Assembly: GCA_958295665.1 (NCBI GenBank)
Contig: OY282560.1
Location: 149,226,091-149,290,090, forward strand
Length of the DNA stretch: 64,000 nucleotides
Source of the DNA: Tipula vernalis
Taxonomy: Eukaryota; Arthropoda; Insecta; Diptera; Tipulidae
Reading direction: 5' to 3'
The position numbers and the translations under genes are program-made. The notes under the pieces are model-generated. The model made no database searches, had not been told where the DNA came from, and saw nothing but the letters and a program-made list of their open reading frames with translations. Numbering within the stretch: the stretch's first letter is position 1; every line of letters starts with the position of its first letter. Shown here piece by piece: positions 21,588-32,879 of the stretch.

Positions 21588-22487
21588 TTACCAACTACAC
21601 GTCTGGAGAAAACTCTTAAGGTGGCGGATATTCTTTGGTAGGGGCATATTCTTAATTGCGCTGACTTTTCCTGGGTTGACTTTGATACCTGTGGTAGTTA
21701 TTAGGTGTCCCAAATATTTAACTTCATTTTTAAAAAAACAACACTTATCTCGATTGGCAATCAAATTATACTGTTTTAAATGCTCGAAAACGCGTTTCAA
21801 ATCATTATAGTGTTGGTCAAAGGTTTTCGATAAAACAATTATATCGTTTAGATACGCCAGAATTGTGATATCAGGTAACCCCGATTTGAATCGATTTATT
21901 AGCCTCTGAAAGGTTGCAGGTGCGTTTTTTAAGCCAAAAGGCATTCTTTTAAAATGATGTAGGCCAAATAAGGTAACAAATGCAGTTTTGTCACGATCAG
22001 CTTCAGCAACAGGCACCTGCCAATAACCGGATTTCAAATCAATGGTGGACATATATACAGTTTCTTTAGCTAATTGTAAAAGGTCATCAATTTGAGGCAT
22101 AGGGTATTTGTCAGCCACTGTGATCGCGTTTAACTTTCTATAGTCAATACATACTCGAAACGACTTATCTGGTTTAGGTACTAGCACAACCGGAGCCGCC
22201 CAAGGTGACTCACATTCCTCCACGACACCATCTTGTAGCATCTTATCTATTTCGGTCTTCAGAATATTTTGCTTTTCGCTGTTCAATCTATATGGAGGAA
22301 CTGCAATTGGAGTACAATTAGGATTATCTAAAACAATACGATGTTCGGCGAACGAAGTAGGTTCTCCCCCTAGCGTGAAAATCGCCGAATGTTCATTAAG
22401 CAAACTATTTACTTTAATTTTTTCATCAACAGATAATTGTAATCCTTCATTGCCTAAAAGCATTTGTAATGAAAAAACATCGACCAA
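21588..22487 (-). pseudogene. Element E reverse transcriptase with YLND in place of YLDD
   Basis: A 299-codon frame shows all RT blocks: SPWAAPVVLVPKPDKSFRVC, DYRKLNAITVADKYPMP, STIDLKSGYWQVPV (first catalytic Asp), MPFGLKNAPATFQR and, at the active site, AYLNDIIVLSK. The motif is normally YLDD or YxDD; here one of the two catalytic Asp is Asn, which should abolish polymerisation. The frame ends in TAA at 21588-21590 and is preceded by a TGA at 22491-22493 that separates it from protease. RT would copy the element RNA. Confidence 0.85.
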
Positions 22488-22490
22488 TTT

Positions 22491-23123
22491 TCAAGGAGGA
22501 TCATGTTCATAAATCATTTCGAACCAATTTTCCGAGTCAACAAATTTCCATTTTGAATTGGAAAAATCTAAGACTAATTGGGCTGCTGTTATGAAATCTA
22601 TACCAAGTAGGGTATGTTGAACGTTAGCTTCAGGGAATGCAATAAAAGTGGTTGGTATTAGTTTATTTTTTAACATGACGTCAACCTTAAACACAAGCGA
22701 TACCAAAGATTTCTCAGAGCCATCGGCTAATATAATTGGCAAATTAATGGTATCAAATTCCAAATAATGTTTTTGAAGAATTATTGACAATTTTTCGCTG
22801 GCAATGCATGACTTTGCCGCGGTATCTATCAATGCCGATCCTGTTTCATTAAGAATTTGAATAATAACAAGAGGACGAGGATGGAGTTGAATAGTTGACG
22901 ATAACGAAGCAAACGAAAATGACTTTAGTGCAGATGCAATGATGTCGTCATCACCATTTTCAGTTATTTGACGGTTCGAATGATCTAAATTAGTTGAACA
23001 TATCGACGTGGTTGGTTTGTTAGACTTACATTTGGGACAATTGCTTTTAATTACACCGGGCTCATTACAACCGTAACACTTTATAATGGGTTTTATTTCG
23101 TTTTTATTATCCACAGAATTCAA
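22491..23123 (-). pseudogene. Element E nucleocapsid end and protease
   Basis: The N-terminal part holds a knuckle-like CYGCNEPGVIKSNCPKC, with Val where the zinc-binding His is expected. A canonical CRYCRLRGHEIDEC knuckle lies just upstream near 23170-23215. The protease block is ALIDTAAKSCIA, with DTAA where DTGA or DSGA is usual; ANVQHTLLGIDFI follows. The Gly-to-Ala change in the catalytic triplet is unusual. It shares its frame with RT, separated by one stop. Confidence 0.7.
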
Positions 23124-23256
23124 ATTTTTTTTCGTTGGATTCGAATTATTATGAGAGTTGGATACCTGAACTTTTCCCCGTTTAGTGCATTCATCAATTT
23201 CATGACCTCTGAGACGACAGTACCGGCAATATTTATTCGATTTATTTCTATCGACA

Positions 23257-23835
23257 TCACGATCTTTCTTTATATGATTTTCCGTGCCGTGCCTTTGTGA
23301 TCAAATCACTATATGTCTCAATATCACCTCGACCTATTTTAGAACGCAATTTAAGAGATAACAATCCGTAAATCATATCGAGCTGAACGGATTCACTCAA
23401 TTGACTTCTCGGGACTTTCGAAAATAATGCTCGCTTCTGACATACAAATAAATCTGTCTTTGTTTCACCTTGAGACGTAGCAAAAATTTCCATATATATC
23501 TGGTGTGCCTGTTTAATTATTTCATAATTAGATTTCAAAAGCTCAATTGCCTCTTCAAAACTAGTTACCGTATCCTTAATACCTTGCCACCAAATACCCG
23601 CATCTCCAGTTAATAAAAGAGGGAAACATTTCAATGCCACGTCGTCTTTGATATTTTCGGTGTCTTTAAAAACGAGAACCGTGTTTACAAAATGTTCTAA
23701 ATCTTTTCTATCCCCGTTAAAACGCATTGCACACTTTGAAAAACTCATCCCCGTTGTATGAGGTGGTGTCGTTTGATGACCCAATGAGTCACGAAACGTA
23801 TTTAGTATTTCAGTCAACTGCTCTGAACTAATCAT
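23257..23835 (-). pseudogene. Element E gag (capsid part)
   Basis: 192 codons with a proline-rich start and a capsid-type domain: LEHFVNTVLVFKDTENI, ALKCFPLLLTGDAGIWWQGI and LKSNYEIIKQAHQIYMEIFATSQGETKTDLFVCQKRALFSKVPR. The pattern (GxAxxWWxGI and a helical QGETKTDLF region) is that of retrotransposon gag proteins. A frameshift near 23285 separates it from the knuckles. More gag-like sequence upstream toward 24110 is broken. Confidence 0.75.
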
Positions 23836-24275
23836 TTTTAATTGAATATTTAGATTTTTACCTTTTAATTGATTTTGCTGTAAATTGTTATATTCCGGAA
23901 CTCCTTTCTGTTGTGGAATGTGTGTTTGCTTGCCTGTCTTGTCTGATGGCTTTGTAATAAATTTAACCTTCTTTGTATCTGTATCTTGATGCGATTCCGG
24001 ATGGTTACCGTTGATAGATATAATTTTATTATTTATCTTCTTTTGCTGATCTGGTTACAGTTTTTTGTGGATTTTGGTCTGGTTTCTTACTATTCCCGGT
24101 TAACCTGTTCATATAATGTATGAAATAACCTCACTTTTGCCCTTGGAATGATGAAACAACGACGATTGTACACTGTACGACCACGTGTGTTAACTTTTTC
24201 AAGACAAAACAAAAAAATGTATTTCACTGTATTTCCAATTTATAATTGGCCAAACGTTGGAGCGCCCGCCAGTTT

Positions 24276-24599
24276 TATAACAGTGGGTATTGGGCGATAA
24301 GGTGTAATACGTTCCTTTTTTTTTTTTTTTTTTTTTTTAATTAATAAAATAAACTCAACAACTTTTTCTTTTAATTTTTTTTATTACATTACAAACATGT
24401 CAGACTTCCTCTTCTTTCTTTTTCTCTTTTTTTTCTATTTTACAAGATTTCAGGGTTTTCTAACACACGACTCTCGCTATTCACCTTTATCCGAATGTAT
24501 CGGTTTATACGATAGATGGCATTGATAATTATAATATATTCTCCATATAATAATTCAAACTACGTTAAAATACGTTAATCTTAAATAATATTGGTTATA
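24276..24599 (-). repeat. Element E 5' LTR
   Basis: 324 bp, near-identical partner of 18831-19153; ATAT duplication at 24600-24603. Confidence 0.9.
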
Positions 24600-24603
24600 A
24601 TAT

Positions 24604-25397
24604 GGATATTTTGAGAAACTATCCACACAAATTAACCACATGTGGTTTAGGAAAGGTCCCGCAAAATCAATATGTATGCGTTCCCAAGGTTTAGTTGCGG
24701 AAGGCCAGCTACTAAATTGCTTTGGCGGGTTAGGAGCCACTTCTTGAGAACTTCTACATGCCTTTGCAGCATACTCAAGCTCTTAATCGATTTTCGGCCA
24801 CCAACAATATCGACGGGCTAGTTGCTTCATCCTCACAACGCCCTAATGTCCAATATGAAGCATCTTTAACACTTCACGTCGCAAACTGATAGGAACTACC
24901 ACTCTTGTGTGTTCAGTCTGCAATAGCAAAACATCATTAAAACAATTTAGTGCATTTTTTCTTACCGCAAAAGACTGCAAGTCACGGTCCACCGTGCTTG
25001 GCCAGCCACTTCTCGTGAATTTTAGAATTTTTGACAATTGATGATCTTTCATGGTTGCTTCGCTGATTTTCTGGCTATCAATCGGGAAATTCAACAAATT
25101 TTCTTCGTACATCTCGTCGACTTCAAATGCACATTGCTCCTCTCGATCAAATTCTTCATCAGGCCCTACTGGGAACCGTGAGAGTGCATCAGCATTATTA
25201 CCATGCTTTTCTGTTGGTTTGTATCTGATTGTGTAGGTGTAACCCATCAGAAAGATTACCCACCTTTGTAATCTATTTATAGTCATTACTGGTAGACCTT
25301 TTTCAGGGTTGAAAAGTGAAACCAAAGGCTTATGGTCCGTCACTAAAACGAATTGACGTCCATACAGGTACTGATGATACTTACGATAACAAAACAC
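24604..25397 (-). pseudogene. Element F RNase H and integrase start
   Basis: 24843-25397 begins CYRKYHQYLYGRQFVLVTDHKPLVSLF (RNase H), continues with RYKPTEKHGNNADALSRFP, and ends with the integrase zinc-finger start VPISLRREVLKMLHIGH. The finger is then interrupted by a stop near 24843. The first core block (PWERIHIDFAGPFLNHMWLICVDSFSKYPY) is at 24604-24740. The rest of the core lies at 18000-18826. Confidence 0.75.
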
Positions 25398-25404
25398 AAT
25401 CGAC

Positions 25405-26645
25405 AGAGCTTCCTTCTCGATTTGACTATATCTGCGTTAGTGCTCATCCAATGTCTTTGACCCAAACACAATTGGATGCTCGGAACCGTCCGGATATATG
25501 TGTGATAAGATAGCTCCTATTCCGTAACTAGATGCATCAGTCGCCAGAATTAATGGATAATCTGGGCGATAATGAACCAACATTACTGTATCCAACAGAC
25601 ATTTCTTTATTGTTTGGAACGCATTTTCTTATCTTTGTGTCCACTGAAAAACAGCATCATTCCTTCTCAGCTCATTTAGTGGAGCTGCAATTTGAGAAAA
25701 AATTTTAATAAAGCGATTATAGTAATTTACTTTATCCAAAAATGCGCTTAAATCTTTCAGTTCCTTCGGTCATGGCATGTCTCTAATTGCTATGAGACGG
25801 GAGTCAGACGGGCGTATACCACTTTCATCTAAAATATACCCAAGATATTGGATTTCACGCTGAAAAATTTTACATTTCAAGCGATTACACCGAAGGTTAG
25901 CATCACCTAATCTCTTCAAAACGACTTCCAAATTCGCCATGTGTTCATCTTCAGTACGTCCTGTAATGATAATGTCGTCTTGATATGTCGTAGCAAGATC
26001 CAAATCTGCAATCAACTGCTCGACAAAACGTTGATAGATAGCAGGAGCACTGGCAATTCCGAAAGGAAGGCGCTGGTACTGGAATAATCCAAAAGGAGTT
26101 GTTATAATAGCAAGTTCCTTTGACTCATCATCAAGTTCCAATTGAAGGTAGGCGTCTTTTAAGTCCAGTTTCGAAAATCGTTGACCACCTTGTAGACGCT
26201 GAAACAATTCTTCTACTCTGGGAATCGGATACTGTTCCACATTCAATTGAGGATTCACAGTCACCTTGAAGTCTCCACAAATGCGTATGTTATTTTGAGG
26301 TTTGCTAACCACAACAATGGGTGTTGTCCAGTTGCTGAATTTGACTGGTTTCAAGACACCTATAGATACAAGCCTGTCAATTTCATTGCGTACTTTACTT
26401 TGTTGCTCGAAAGGTAAGGGTCGCACTTTGAATGATCGTGGAGTGTAGTTTTCTTTCAATGATAAATGTGCTTTAAAAGTTGTGCAGTGTCCCAAACTGT
26501 TCTCGAAAACTATACTGTATTTGGAACACAAGTCATCAATTTGTTTGACACAATTATCCGATATGTTGAACAAATGTTCCCCATTTAATTTATCATTCGT
26601 GATTCGAAATCCGAATGCATTGAACCAATTCATGCCAAAAAACAT
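25405..26645 (-). pseudogene. Element F reverse transcriptase (YQDD variant)
   Basis: 25770-26645 is a 291-codon frame with LPFEQQSKVRNEIDRLV, NIRICGDFKVTVNPQL, FSKLDLKDAYLQLELDDES, RLPFGIASAPAIYQR and the active site TYQDDIIITGRTEDEHM. Both catalytic Asp are present, with Gln at the variable position. ITNDKLNGEHLF at the start links to protease. Past 25770 the thumb and early RNase H continue with stops. RT converts element RNA to cDNA. Confidence 0.8.
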
Positions 26646-26886
26646 TTGCTCCGTTTGTGGCTGTCAAAATTTTTGAGGCTGGACTCAAATTTGGCTTACC
26701 CAGCTCAACGTATCCATCATTACCCACTAATGAGGCAGTAGCACCGGTATCGACTAAAAATTTCAAAATTTTCTTGTTAATTTCCATCGACAAATAGATT
26801 TTCTTACCAGCGTGCTGTACTGATTTGCTCGTCAGATGTACACTATAAACAGTGGACTTCGGATCCCCAATTGAATTGGACGACAC
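26593..26886 (-). pseudogene. Element F aspartic protease
   Basis: KKILKFLVDTGATASLVGN has the D-T-G-A catalytic motif of retropepsins, preceded by a linker that leads back to gag. It overlaps the RT frame by about 50 bp, so one frame change lies near 26620-26640. It cleaves the polyprotein. Confidence 0.7.
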
Positions 26887-26963
26887 TTCCTTCTGTGCCG
26901 GATTATTCTTAGCATATTGTATCGCTTGACTAATCTTGTTAGCCTGGAGTGCTGATTGCTCAT

Positions 26964-27660
26964 TTATAATCTTGACATCGTCCGATACTGGCGATTCCAG
27001 ATACTCAAATAAATCGATACTATATGTGTTCTCAAATGATGGACTTCGACGTTGACTATTTGGTTTGATACTGCCTTGACGATTTCCTTTGTCGACTTTC
27101 TGTTGACTATGAGGTGATGAACTGCTTTTGCAAACTGACGCAATATGTCCCGTTTAACCATATCGATGACAATTAGCCGTTAAAAATTTACAATTTTCAC
27201 GTTCATGATGGCTGTAACACCCAGGACACGATCGAAGTTTAGGATATGATGGCGTATGACTACGCCTGTAGTGTGAGCGCCTTTTGCTCCGTGAACGACT
27301 ACGAACGGTATTTGGTTTACTTCCTGTAAGAAATTGTGATTAGGTAATTGTGAATTACTTTTCAACACATCAATTGGGGCTTGTGTGCTCTCATGAGCTT
27401 GAGCAAGTTTGATGACATCCTCCAACTTCGGGTTTACTAACTGCAAAATTGCTGTTCTAACGGAGTCATGAATCATATGTAATACTATCATATCCCTAAT
27501 AGCGGTATCTGGTAAGATTTCTTGCACTCACATTTGAACTCACATTTTACAGCAGCATCACGTAAATCCGCAATCCATGACATGTACGAATTACCCGGTT
27601 TCATTTTTAGCTGCCAAAATTTGAAACGAGAATTTCCCGTTTTCACGGAAATATGTTAAT
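26964..27660 (-). pseudogene. Element F gag
   Basis: Broken minus-strand frames. 27530-27660 gives RFKFWQLKMKPGNSYMSWI, a capsid-like block. 27180-27527 follows with DTAIRDMIVLHMIHDSVRTAIL and LEDVIKLAQAHESTQ. A knuckle region near 27100-27220 has CHRYG and GHIASVCKSS with a stop (TAA) between. Gag packages the element RNA. The N-terminus is missing at the G2 junction. Confidence 0.65.
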
Positions 27661-28981
27661 TTTAAATGTAAAGTTCCGAATGTGTACAGCGAATGATAAA
27701 TCCGGTCTTGACACTTTTGCTGCGAAAAGAATACTTCCAATTGTGACCCTTTGATTAGGATCAAAAAGTGTTGCAAGCCATAATGTTATTTTTCTGTAAC
27801 ACCTTTTGAATTTATTGTTGTTAATCGATGGATATAAGTCCCTTTGCCCAGTTACGGGTAAGGCGTAGTAAACAGTTTCATCCAAATCCAACATTTTGTA
27901 CAGCTTCATCAGTTTTTTTTTAATCCATGTCTTCACATCTTCCTCATTGCTAAAAATGATAAAATCGTCAACATAAATTGCGATTCATCAATATTTTGCC
28001 TCCAACGAACTTGAAGTAGGCACAAGGATCATCAGATTGCTATCCATCTTTTGGTTCCAAATTCTGCTCGCCTGACGACTGGAGCAAACACCTCATTATA
28101 ATCTATACTCTTCCTTTTATGACTTTTTACCGAGCAATTTGGCCTGTGGCATCTCGTTTTGTTTTAAATATCCAACTGCAGTCAACGGGGTCTCATCCCT
28201 ACCGGTAAATCGCATAGTTTCCAAAACTTATTTTCTTGGAGTGAACTATATTCCTCTTCCATTGCTTGTTTCCAAAAATGTGCACCTGCAGTTGTAAATG
28301 TCACACAACTCAGTACACAACTGAAAAAAGCACAACAATTTCATTTTCATATCTTCGACACCTGTCACTTTCATTCGTGTATCATTTGCAATGACAACTT
28401 CATTTGTTGGTGGATTTGAAATTTCCCTTAACAAACTTGCATATGTAACAATCCGGAATTACCCTGCTGGTTTGAATTTGACTTAATATTTGTATTGTAA
28501 GTGCAACTATTTGCCAAATGTTCAAATTTATTACCATTGTAACAGCGCATTTTACTAATGTCTGCCATTTTTACTCGTACTGTACAAAGCTTTTATTGCA
28601 GTAGTGCCATCTGTCCTAAAGCAGCTTCGCTTTAATTGAATCGGCGGTTATATAAATCACATCTTAGCTTTCGATGTTCATAATCATTGGCTTGAATTTA
28701 TCAGCTAAACCGGCTAATAGGATTGTCCCTATCCACTCATCACTCAGATACACGCCAATATTTCTCAATTTGTGAGAGGTCGATATAATCGAATTGACAT
28801 ATTATTCTACTGAAGCGTAACCTTCCAGAGATGTTGTAATTAGCTTTCGGAAAAGGTCAACTTTCCGCGTAAGACCAGAGTCCAAGAACGCATTTTCAAG
28901 AGCTTTCCAAGCCTCTTGAGCTGTTTTACTTGATCGTTCTTTTGCTTTGAGATTTTTTGCTTTGTTTTTCAACACACAACC
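27661..28981 (-). mobile_element. Copia relic G2, internally deleted
   Basis: Pieces of a Ty1/copia polyprotein in order on the minus strand. Gag is at 28480-28981 (KAKERSSKTAQEAWKALENAF). A short segment (VIANDTRMKVTGV) is at 28246-28434. RT spans roughly 27690-28240: QASRIWNQKM, IYVDDFIIFSNEEDVKTWI and GSILFAAKVSRPDLSFAV. Integrase and much else are missing. Its gag is interrupted at 28986 by copia element G. Confidence 0.7.
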
Positions 28982-28986
28982 ATAAC

Positions 28987-29157
28987 TGTTCGTGTTCTAA
29001 ATATGTTTCTATTCTTGTGATTTATTCAATAGAGGTTTACAAAGGAATGAACACAAAAATAAAATGACATTTTGATTTCACTCATACAGTACTACATTGA
29101 CTTGCGCAAGGCTAAATAAACAATATTGAATTGAAGTAGACAATGCAAATTTTAACA
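28987..29157 (-). repeat. Element G 3' LTR
   Basis: 171 bp. On the minus strand it begins TGTTAAAATTTGC right after the purine tract GAGTGGGAG and ends GAACACGAACA: TGTT...AACA inverted ends as in copia elements. The G2 gag frame reads straight up to its left border. No second copy was found near 32.9 kb. Confidence 0.65.
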
Positions 29158-29278
29158 CTCCCACTCATTGGTTAACTTCCACAATTCCTAAGCCGCTCAT
29201 GTTCCTTTGGAAGTTATATCGTGTCAGTGGTTTTGTGAATGCATCCGCCAGCTGATCCTCACTTTGGACATAGTCAAT

Positions 29279-29719
29279 TTAAATGATGCCTGACTGATGG
29301 AGATCACGTATAAAATTATGCCTCACATCAATATGTTTTGTTCGATGATGCAATTCGGGATTTCGTACAAGCCGAATTGTTCTTTGGTTGTCGATGAACA
29401 ACGGTGTTGACTCCTTCTGTTTATGTCCAATATCCAATAGCAGTTGACGTATCCAAACTGCCTCTTTGGCCCCTTCGGCTGCGGCCATGTATTCCGCTTC
29501 GGTTGTAGACAATGCTACAGTCTGCTGCCGATGACTTCGCCATGTAAAAATGCTTTGACCAATCAGGAAAACATATCCAGTTGTTGATCGACGACGTTCG
29601 ATATCTCTTGCATAGTCAGCATCAGTGTAGCCACTTAATTCGAAGGCATTGACTATCACGCTTCCGTATATGATGCCATAATTCAATGTCCCTTTCAAAT
29701 AACGAATGATTCGCTTCAC
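29279..29719 (-). pseudogene. Element G RNase H
   Basis: MKRIIRYLKGTLNYGI is followed by LSGYTDADYARDIERRRSTTGY, VALSTTEAEYMAAAEGAKEAVW and FIDNQRTIRLVRNPELHHRTKHIDVRHNFIRD. These are the standard copia RNase H blocks (DADYA, TEAEY, DN). The copia consensus has SW at the end of the first block, here DIER. It is frame-shifted against the RT frame just upstream (29716). Confidence 0.75.
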
Positions 29720-31212
29720 AGCTGCAATATGCTCGGACGATGGATTCTCCAGAAAACGGCTAACCTCTCCCCTGCATAAGAAATATCTGGTATTGACACT
29801 GTCGCTGCATACATCAACGACCCTACTGCCTGTCTGTATGGGAAAATTGGCTCATTTGGTTTTTCCGATTTCTTTAACATGACACTTGCATCGACTGGCG
29901 TCGATATCGGTTTATCATCAGTCAAATTAAATTTTTCAATGATTTTCCTTATAGATGCCGACTGCCTAATACTGATCGTTTTTACATAACAATCAACGTC
30001 ACCATGTGTTACCTCAAACACATTCTCCAATTTCTGAATCAATGCACTCAGTAATTCCCCGTTGCTGGACAGAATCATGCCATCGTCAACATAAAGCAAT
30101 AAAATTACCCTATCGCCATCAATGATACCATCAAATACACAATTGTCAGCATCAGATTGTACCAGACCGCAATCAGTTAAAAACACAGTGAACTTCTTGT
30201 TCCATGCTCTTGATGCTTGTTTAAGTCCATACAAGCTTTTCTACAATCGACAAACTTTTCCACTAGTAGTATTATCCATTCCCTCTGGTACCTCCATGTA
30301 TATCTCTTCTTCGAGCTCACCTTTCAAGAAAGCAGTTTTTATGTCAAACTGCACTATTTCCATGTCTTCGGCTGCCGCAATCGCCAAGACCGTTCACACT
30401 GAATCATATCGGACGACAGGCGAAAAAGTTTCACCATAATCAATCCCTGCATGTTGGGAATACCCTTTTGCGACCAACCTCGCCTTATATCTCAGTTGTT
30501 CGCTATGTGGTTGCATTTTAACTTTAAAGACCCATTTGCAACCAACAATATTACGATCATTTGGTCGGTCGACCAAATACCATGTGTTATTCTTCTCGAG
30601 TGCTTCAAGTTCGTCGCTCATTGCTCTCAACCATTTCTCTGAGTAATCTGACTGAATTGCCTCCTTGTACGTTGGTGGCTTGTCCATGATTGCTGAGTAA
30701 CTAAATTCATCCGCATATTTTCTCGGAGGATTGATCACTGGACGCAATGCATAATTTGAAATTCCCGAGTTGGGGTTTACTGGCCTCCCTGTTTTGACCG
30801 TCTTTGTTTCATCAAATTCATCTGCATTAGGTACAAGCCAAGTCTCTCTTTCACGCATTACAGACATGCTCTTTTCCTCATCAGATTCAACCCAATACTG
30901 CACCATCTCGTCCTGCATATCGTTTTCGTTGAACTTCACATCACTACTGATGAACACGTTTTTCGATTCCACATCATACAAACGGAAATTCTTTGTTGTC
31001 GGCTCATAACCAACGAGATGAAGTTTTCGTGTCTTCGCATCCCATTTTTTTCGACCTATTTGTTTCGGCACTAATGCAAATCCTACTGTGCCGAAAACTT
31101 TCACTTTGACTTTGTGTCGTCTCTGAATTTCGTGTGCTGCATGATCTATTCCAGAAATAGAGAGCCGTTCGTACCGCTTCTGGCCACAACATTTTATCGA
31201 GACCACTTGCAA
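29716..31212 (-). pseudogene. Element G reverse transcriptase
   Basis: 30394-31212 carries the tail of integrase and the RT start: EALEKNNTWYLVDRP, CKWVFKVKMQ, YKARLVAKGYSQHAGIDYGETFSPVV. 29716-30234 carries MYGLKQASRAWNKKF and the active site LLLYVDDGMILSS with both catalytic Asp, then PYRQAVGSLMYAATVSIPDISYA. A frame break with a stop lies between 30234 and 30394. These are classical copia RT blocks. Confidence 0.8.
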
Positions 31213-31810
31213 TCAACATTGCACGCGCTGTCTCGTTCGATGAAACCATTTTGCTCAGGTGTGTACAATGCAATACGTTCAATAATAATGCCCTTCTTTG
31301 ATAACAATGTCTGTACATCTGTATTAATAAATTCCGTTCCGTTATCACATCGAATGTACTTCACCTGATTTCCAGTAGCATTCTTCACCATCGGCAAAAA
31401 TACCTTAAAAATTTTGAAAACATCAGATTTGTGCTTCATGAAATAGACATACCTGAAGCTCGTAACCTCATCCTTTAGAAGCAAAAAATAGAAGGTTTCA
31501 CCGATTCCAGTCTCGTTCATCTTTCCACACACATCAACATGAATGTACTGTCCCTTCTCCCCATTACGAATATTGCTTGATAAATGTGATGTTTTCTTCA
31601 TTTTTCCATATTAACATTCCTCACAAAAAAATGGTTTTTCGTCCGAAAAATGTATGCCGTCGACACTTTTACTGTTGCTTAATTTTTTAATTGTTGTCAC
31701 ATTAATATGGCCTAAACGACGATGCCATTGTTGCAGAGAAGCTGAGCTGATTGAACAGACATATGCATGCTCATTCTGTTTCATTCGAAAAGCCATTCGA
31801 ATTTGATTTC
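31194..31810 (-). pseudogene. Element G integrase
   Basis: 31611-31796 includes the zinc-finger half LQQWHRRLGHINVTTIKKL with a Cys pair ending at CEEC. After a stop near 31611, 31194-31601 carries the core: IHVDVCGKM (first Asp), YIRCDNGTEFIN (second) and YTPEQNGFIERD (Glu). The HH-CC and D-D-E residues are visible. In copia elements this domain sits between protease and RT. A frameshift near 31210 leads on to the next segment. Confidence 0.75.
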
Positions 31811-31847
31811 TTGCGTCTTTGAAACCAAACGCTCTTGTTGCACCATC

Positions 31848-32872
31848 TCAATCCAATATTTTGCAGTGATCACTATGAATCACTATTGAAAAACCCTGTG
31901 CCGTTGCCGACGCAGTTGCAAACAGATTTTGTTTTAAACCAGGTACGTATTTAACGTCTTCAAGTCGTATTGGAAACCATTTGCCATTGCACCAAGCTTC
32001 CAAACATATTGTGCCAAAACCACTAATTTTTAGACGTTCATTATTTGCAATGGTAACGTAGCAATCACCTTCAATACACTTTAAATCACTGAACCATTCT
32101 CGTCTCGATGTCATGTGCCTCGATGCGCCTGAGTCCGCCAGCCAAACATCGCCATAATTAGCCGAAATAACATCACAAACCGCAGCCGTAAAAGCCATTT
32201 CGCTTGACTCCCTCTCCTCCGATGAAGCACCACCTCTGTTGCGCCTTGGACACTCACGCCGCCAATGACCCACCTCCTTACAAAAATTGCATCTCGAATT
32301 CCTCTTCAACTCCTCAATGGACGCGTTTGGCTTCTTACCCACTCCGCGAGACTTTGCATAAAAAGCTTCCTTTTTTAATTGATCTTCTTCCAATTTCAAG
32401 CGGGGCAATAAATTATCTAACGAGCGACCTTCTTTCACATTGTACCACACCGTACGAAAATTCTTAAACTTCAAGGAGAGGTTGCTGATGATTCTCGTCA
32501 TTTTGATATTTTCGGACAATTTCTCCCCTTGATCTTCAATTTCAGCTGCCAACAATGAGCATTTCGATACATATGCCACTACCGAATCCTCCTCAGTCAT
32601 TTTCAGTGAAAAATATTGCTCATACAAATTCATAATTCTAACCTCACTTTTCACCTTGTGTAAATTTTCAATTTTTTTGTAAATTTCTTTTGATGTTGTA
32701 CAGCCTAAAATGTGGTTTGCTTGGTCTTCATTCATTGAAGCAAGCAATATCGATGTTGCCTTGCCATCTTGCTGCATCCATTTCGGTTTTTCGTCTTTTT
32801 CATTTGGCATTAAAGTTTCACCATTCACTACGTCCAGTGTGTTTAAACCAAAATATAAAAAAAAATTCATAA
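31848..32872 (-). pseudogene. Element G gag and protease
   Basis: A 340-codon open frame. Gag has a copia-type domain (ATSILLASMNEDQANHILGC, TSKEIYKKIENLHK, LSENIKMTRIISNLSLKF), and a knuckle CNFCKEVGHWRREC. Protease follows with WLADSGASRHMTSR (catalytic D-S-G-A) and EDVKYVPGLKQNLF. The first residues (FFLYFGLNTLDVVNG) differ from a typical start, so the true N-terminus may be lost with the 5' end. A stop at 31848 separates it from integrase. Confidence 0.8.
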
Positions 32873-32879
32873 CAACAGC

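Larger units (their letters stand above)
18831..24599 (-). mobile_element. Gypsy element E, nested inside element F
   Basis: LTRs at 18831-19153 and 24276-24599 (323 and 324 bp, near identical) bound a gag-pol region on the minus strand. ATAT flanks both sides (18827-18830 and 24600-24603), a 4-bp duplication of an AT-rich target as in several insect gypsy lineages. LTR ends are TATAAC...GTTATA. The purine tract AGAGGGGGAGGT abuts the 3' LTR, and CTGGCGGGCGCTCC lies next to the 5' LTR at the expected primer-site position. No envelope ORF was seen. At least two frameshifts and three in-frame stops break the coding region. Confidence 0.92.
24604..27660 (-). mobile_element. Gypsy element F, 5' part (interrupted by element E)
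   Basis: Minus-strand gag end, protease, RT, RNase H and integrase start of a Ty3/gypsy element. The integrase frame stops at KYPY beside the E insertion and resumes at 18826. There is no 5' LTR: at about 27660 the gag sequence meets copia relic G2. Several frame breaks are present. It resembles element A in integrase (WERIHIDFAGPF versus WSRIHVDFAGPF). Confidence 0.8.
28987..32872 (-). mobile_element. Copia element G (Ty1/copia), lacking its 5' LTR
   Basis: The domain order gag, protease, integrase, RT, RNase H (integrase before RT) is diagnostic of Ty1/copia. The 3' LTR and polypurine tract are present; the 5' LTR is not recognisable past 32880. Coding is broken by a few stops and shifts but most domains are readable over their full length. 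It lies inside copia relic G2. Confidence 0.85.
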
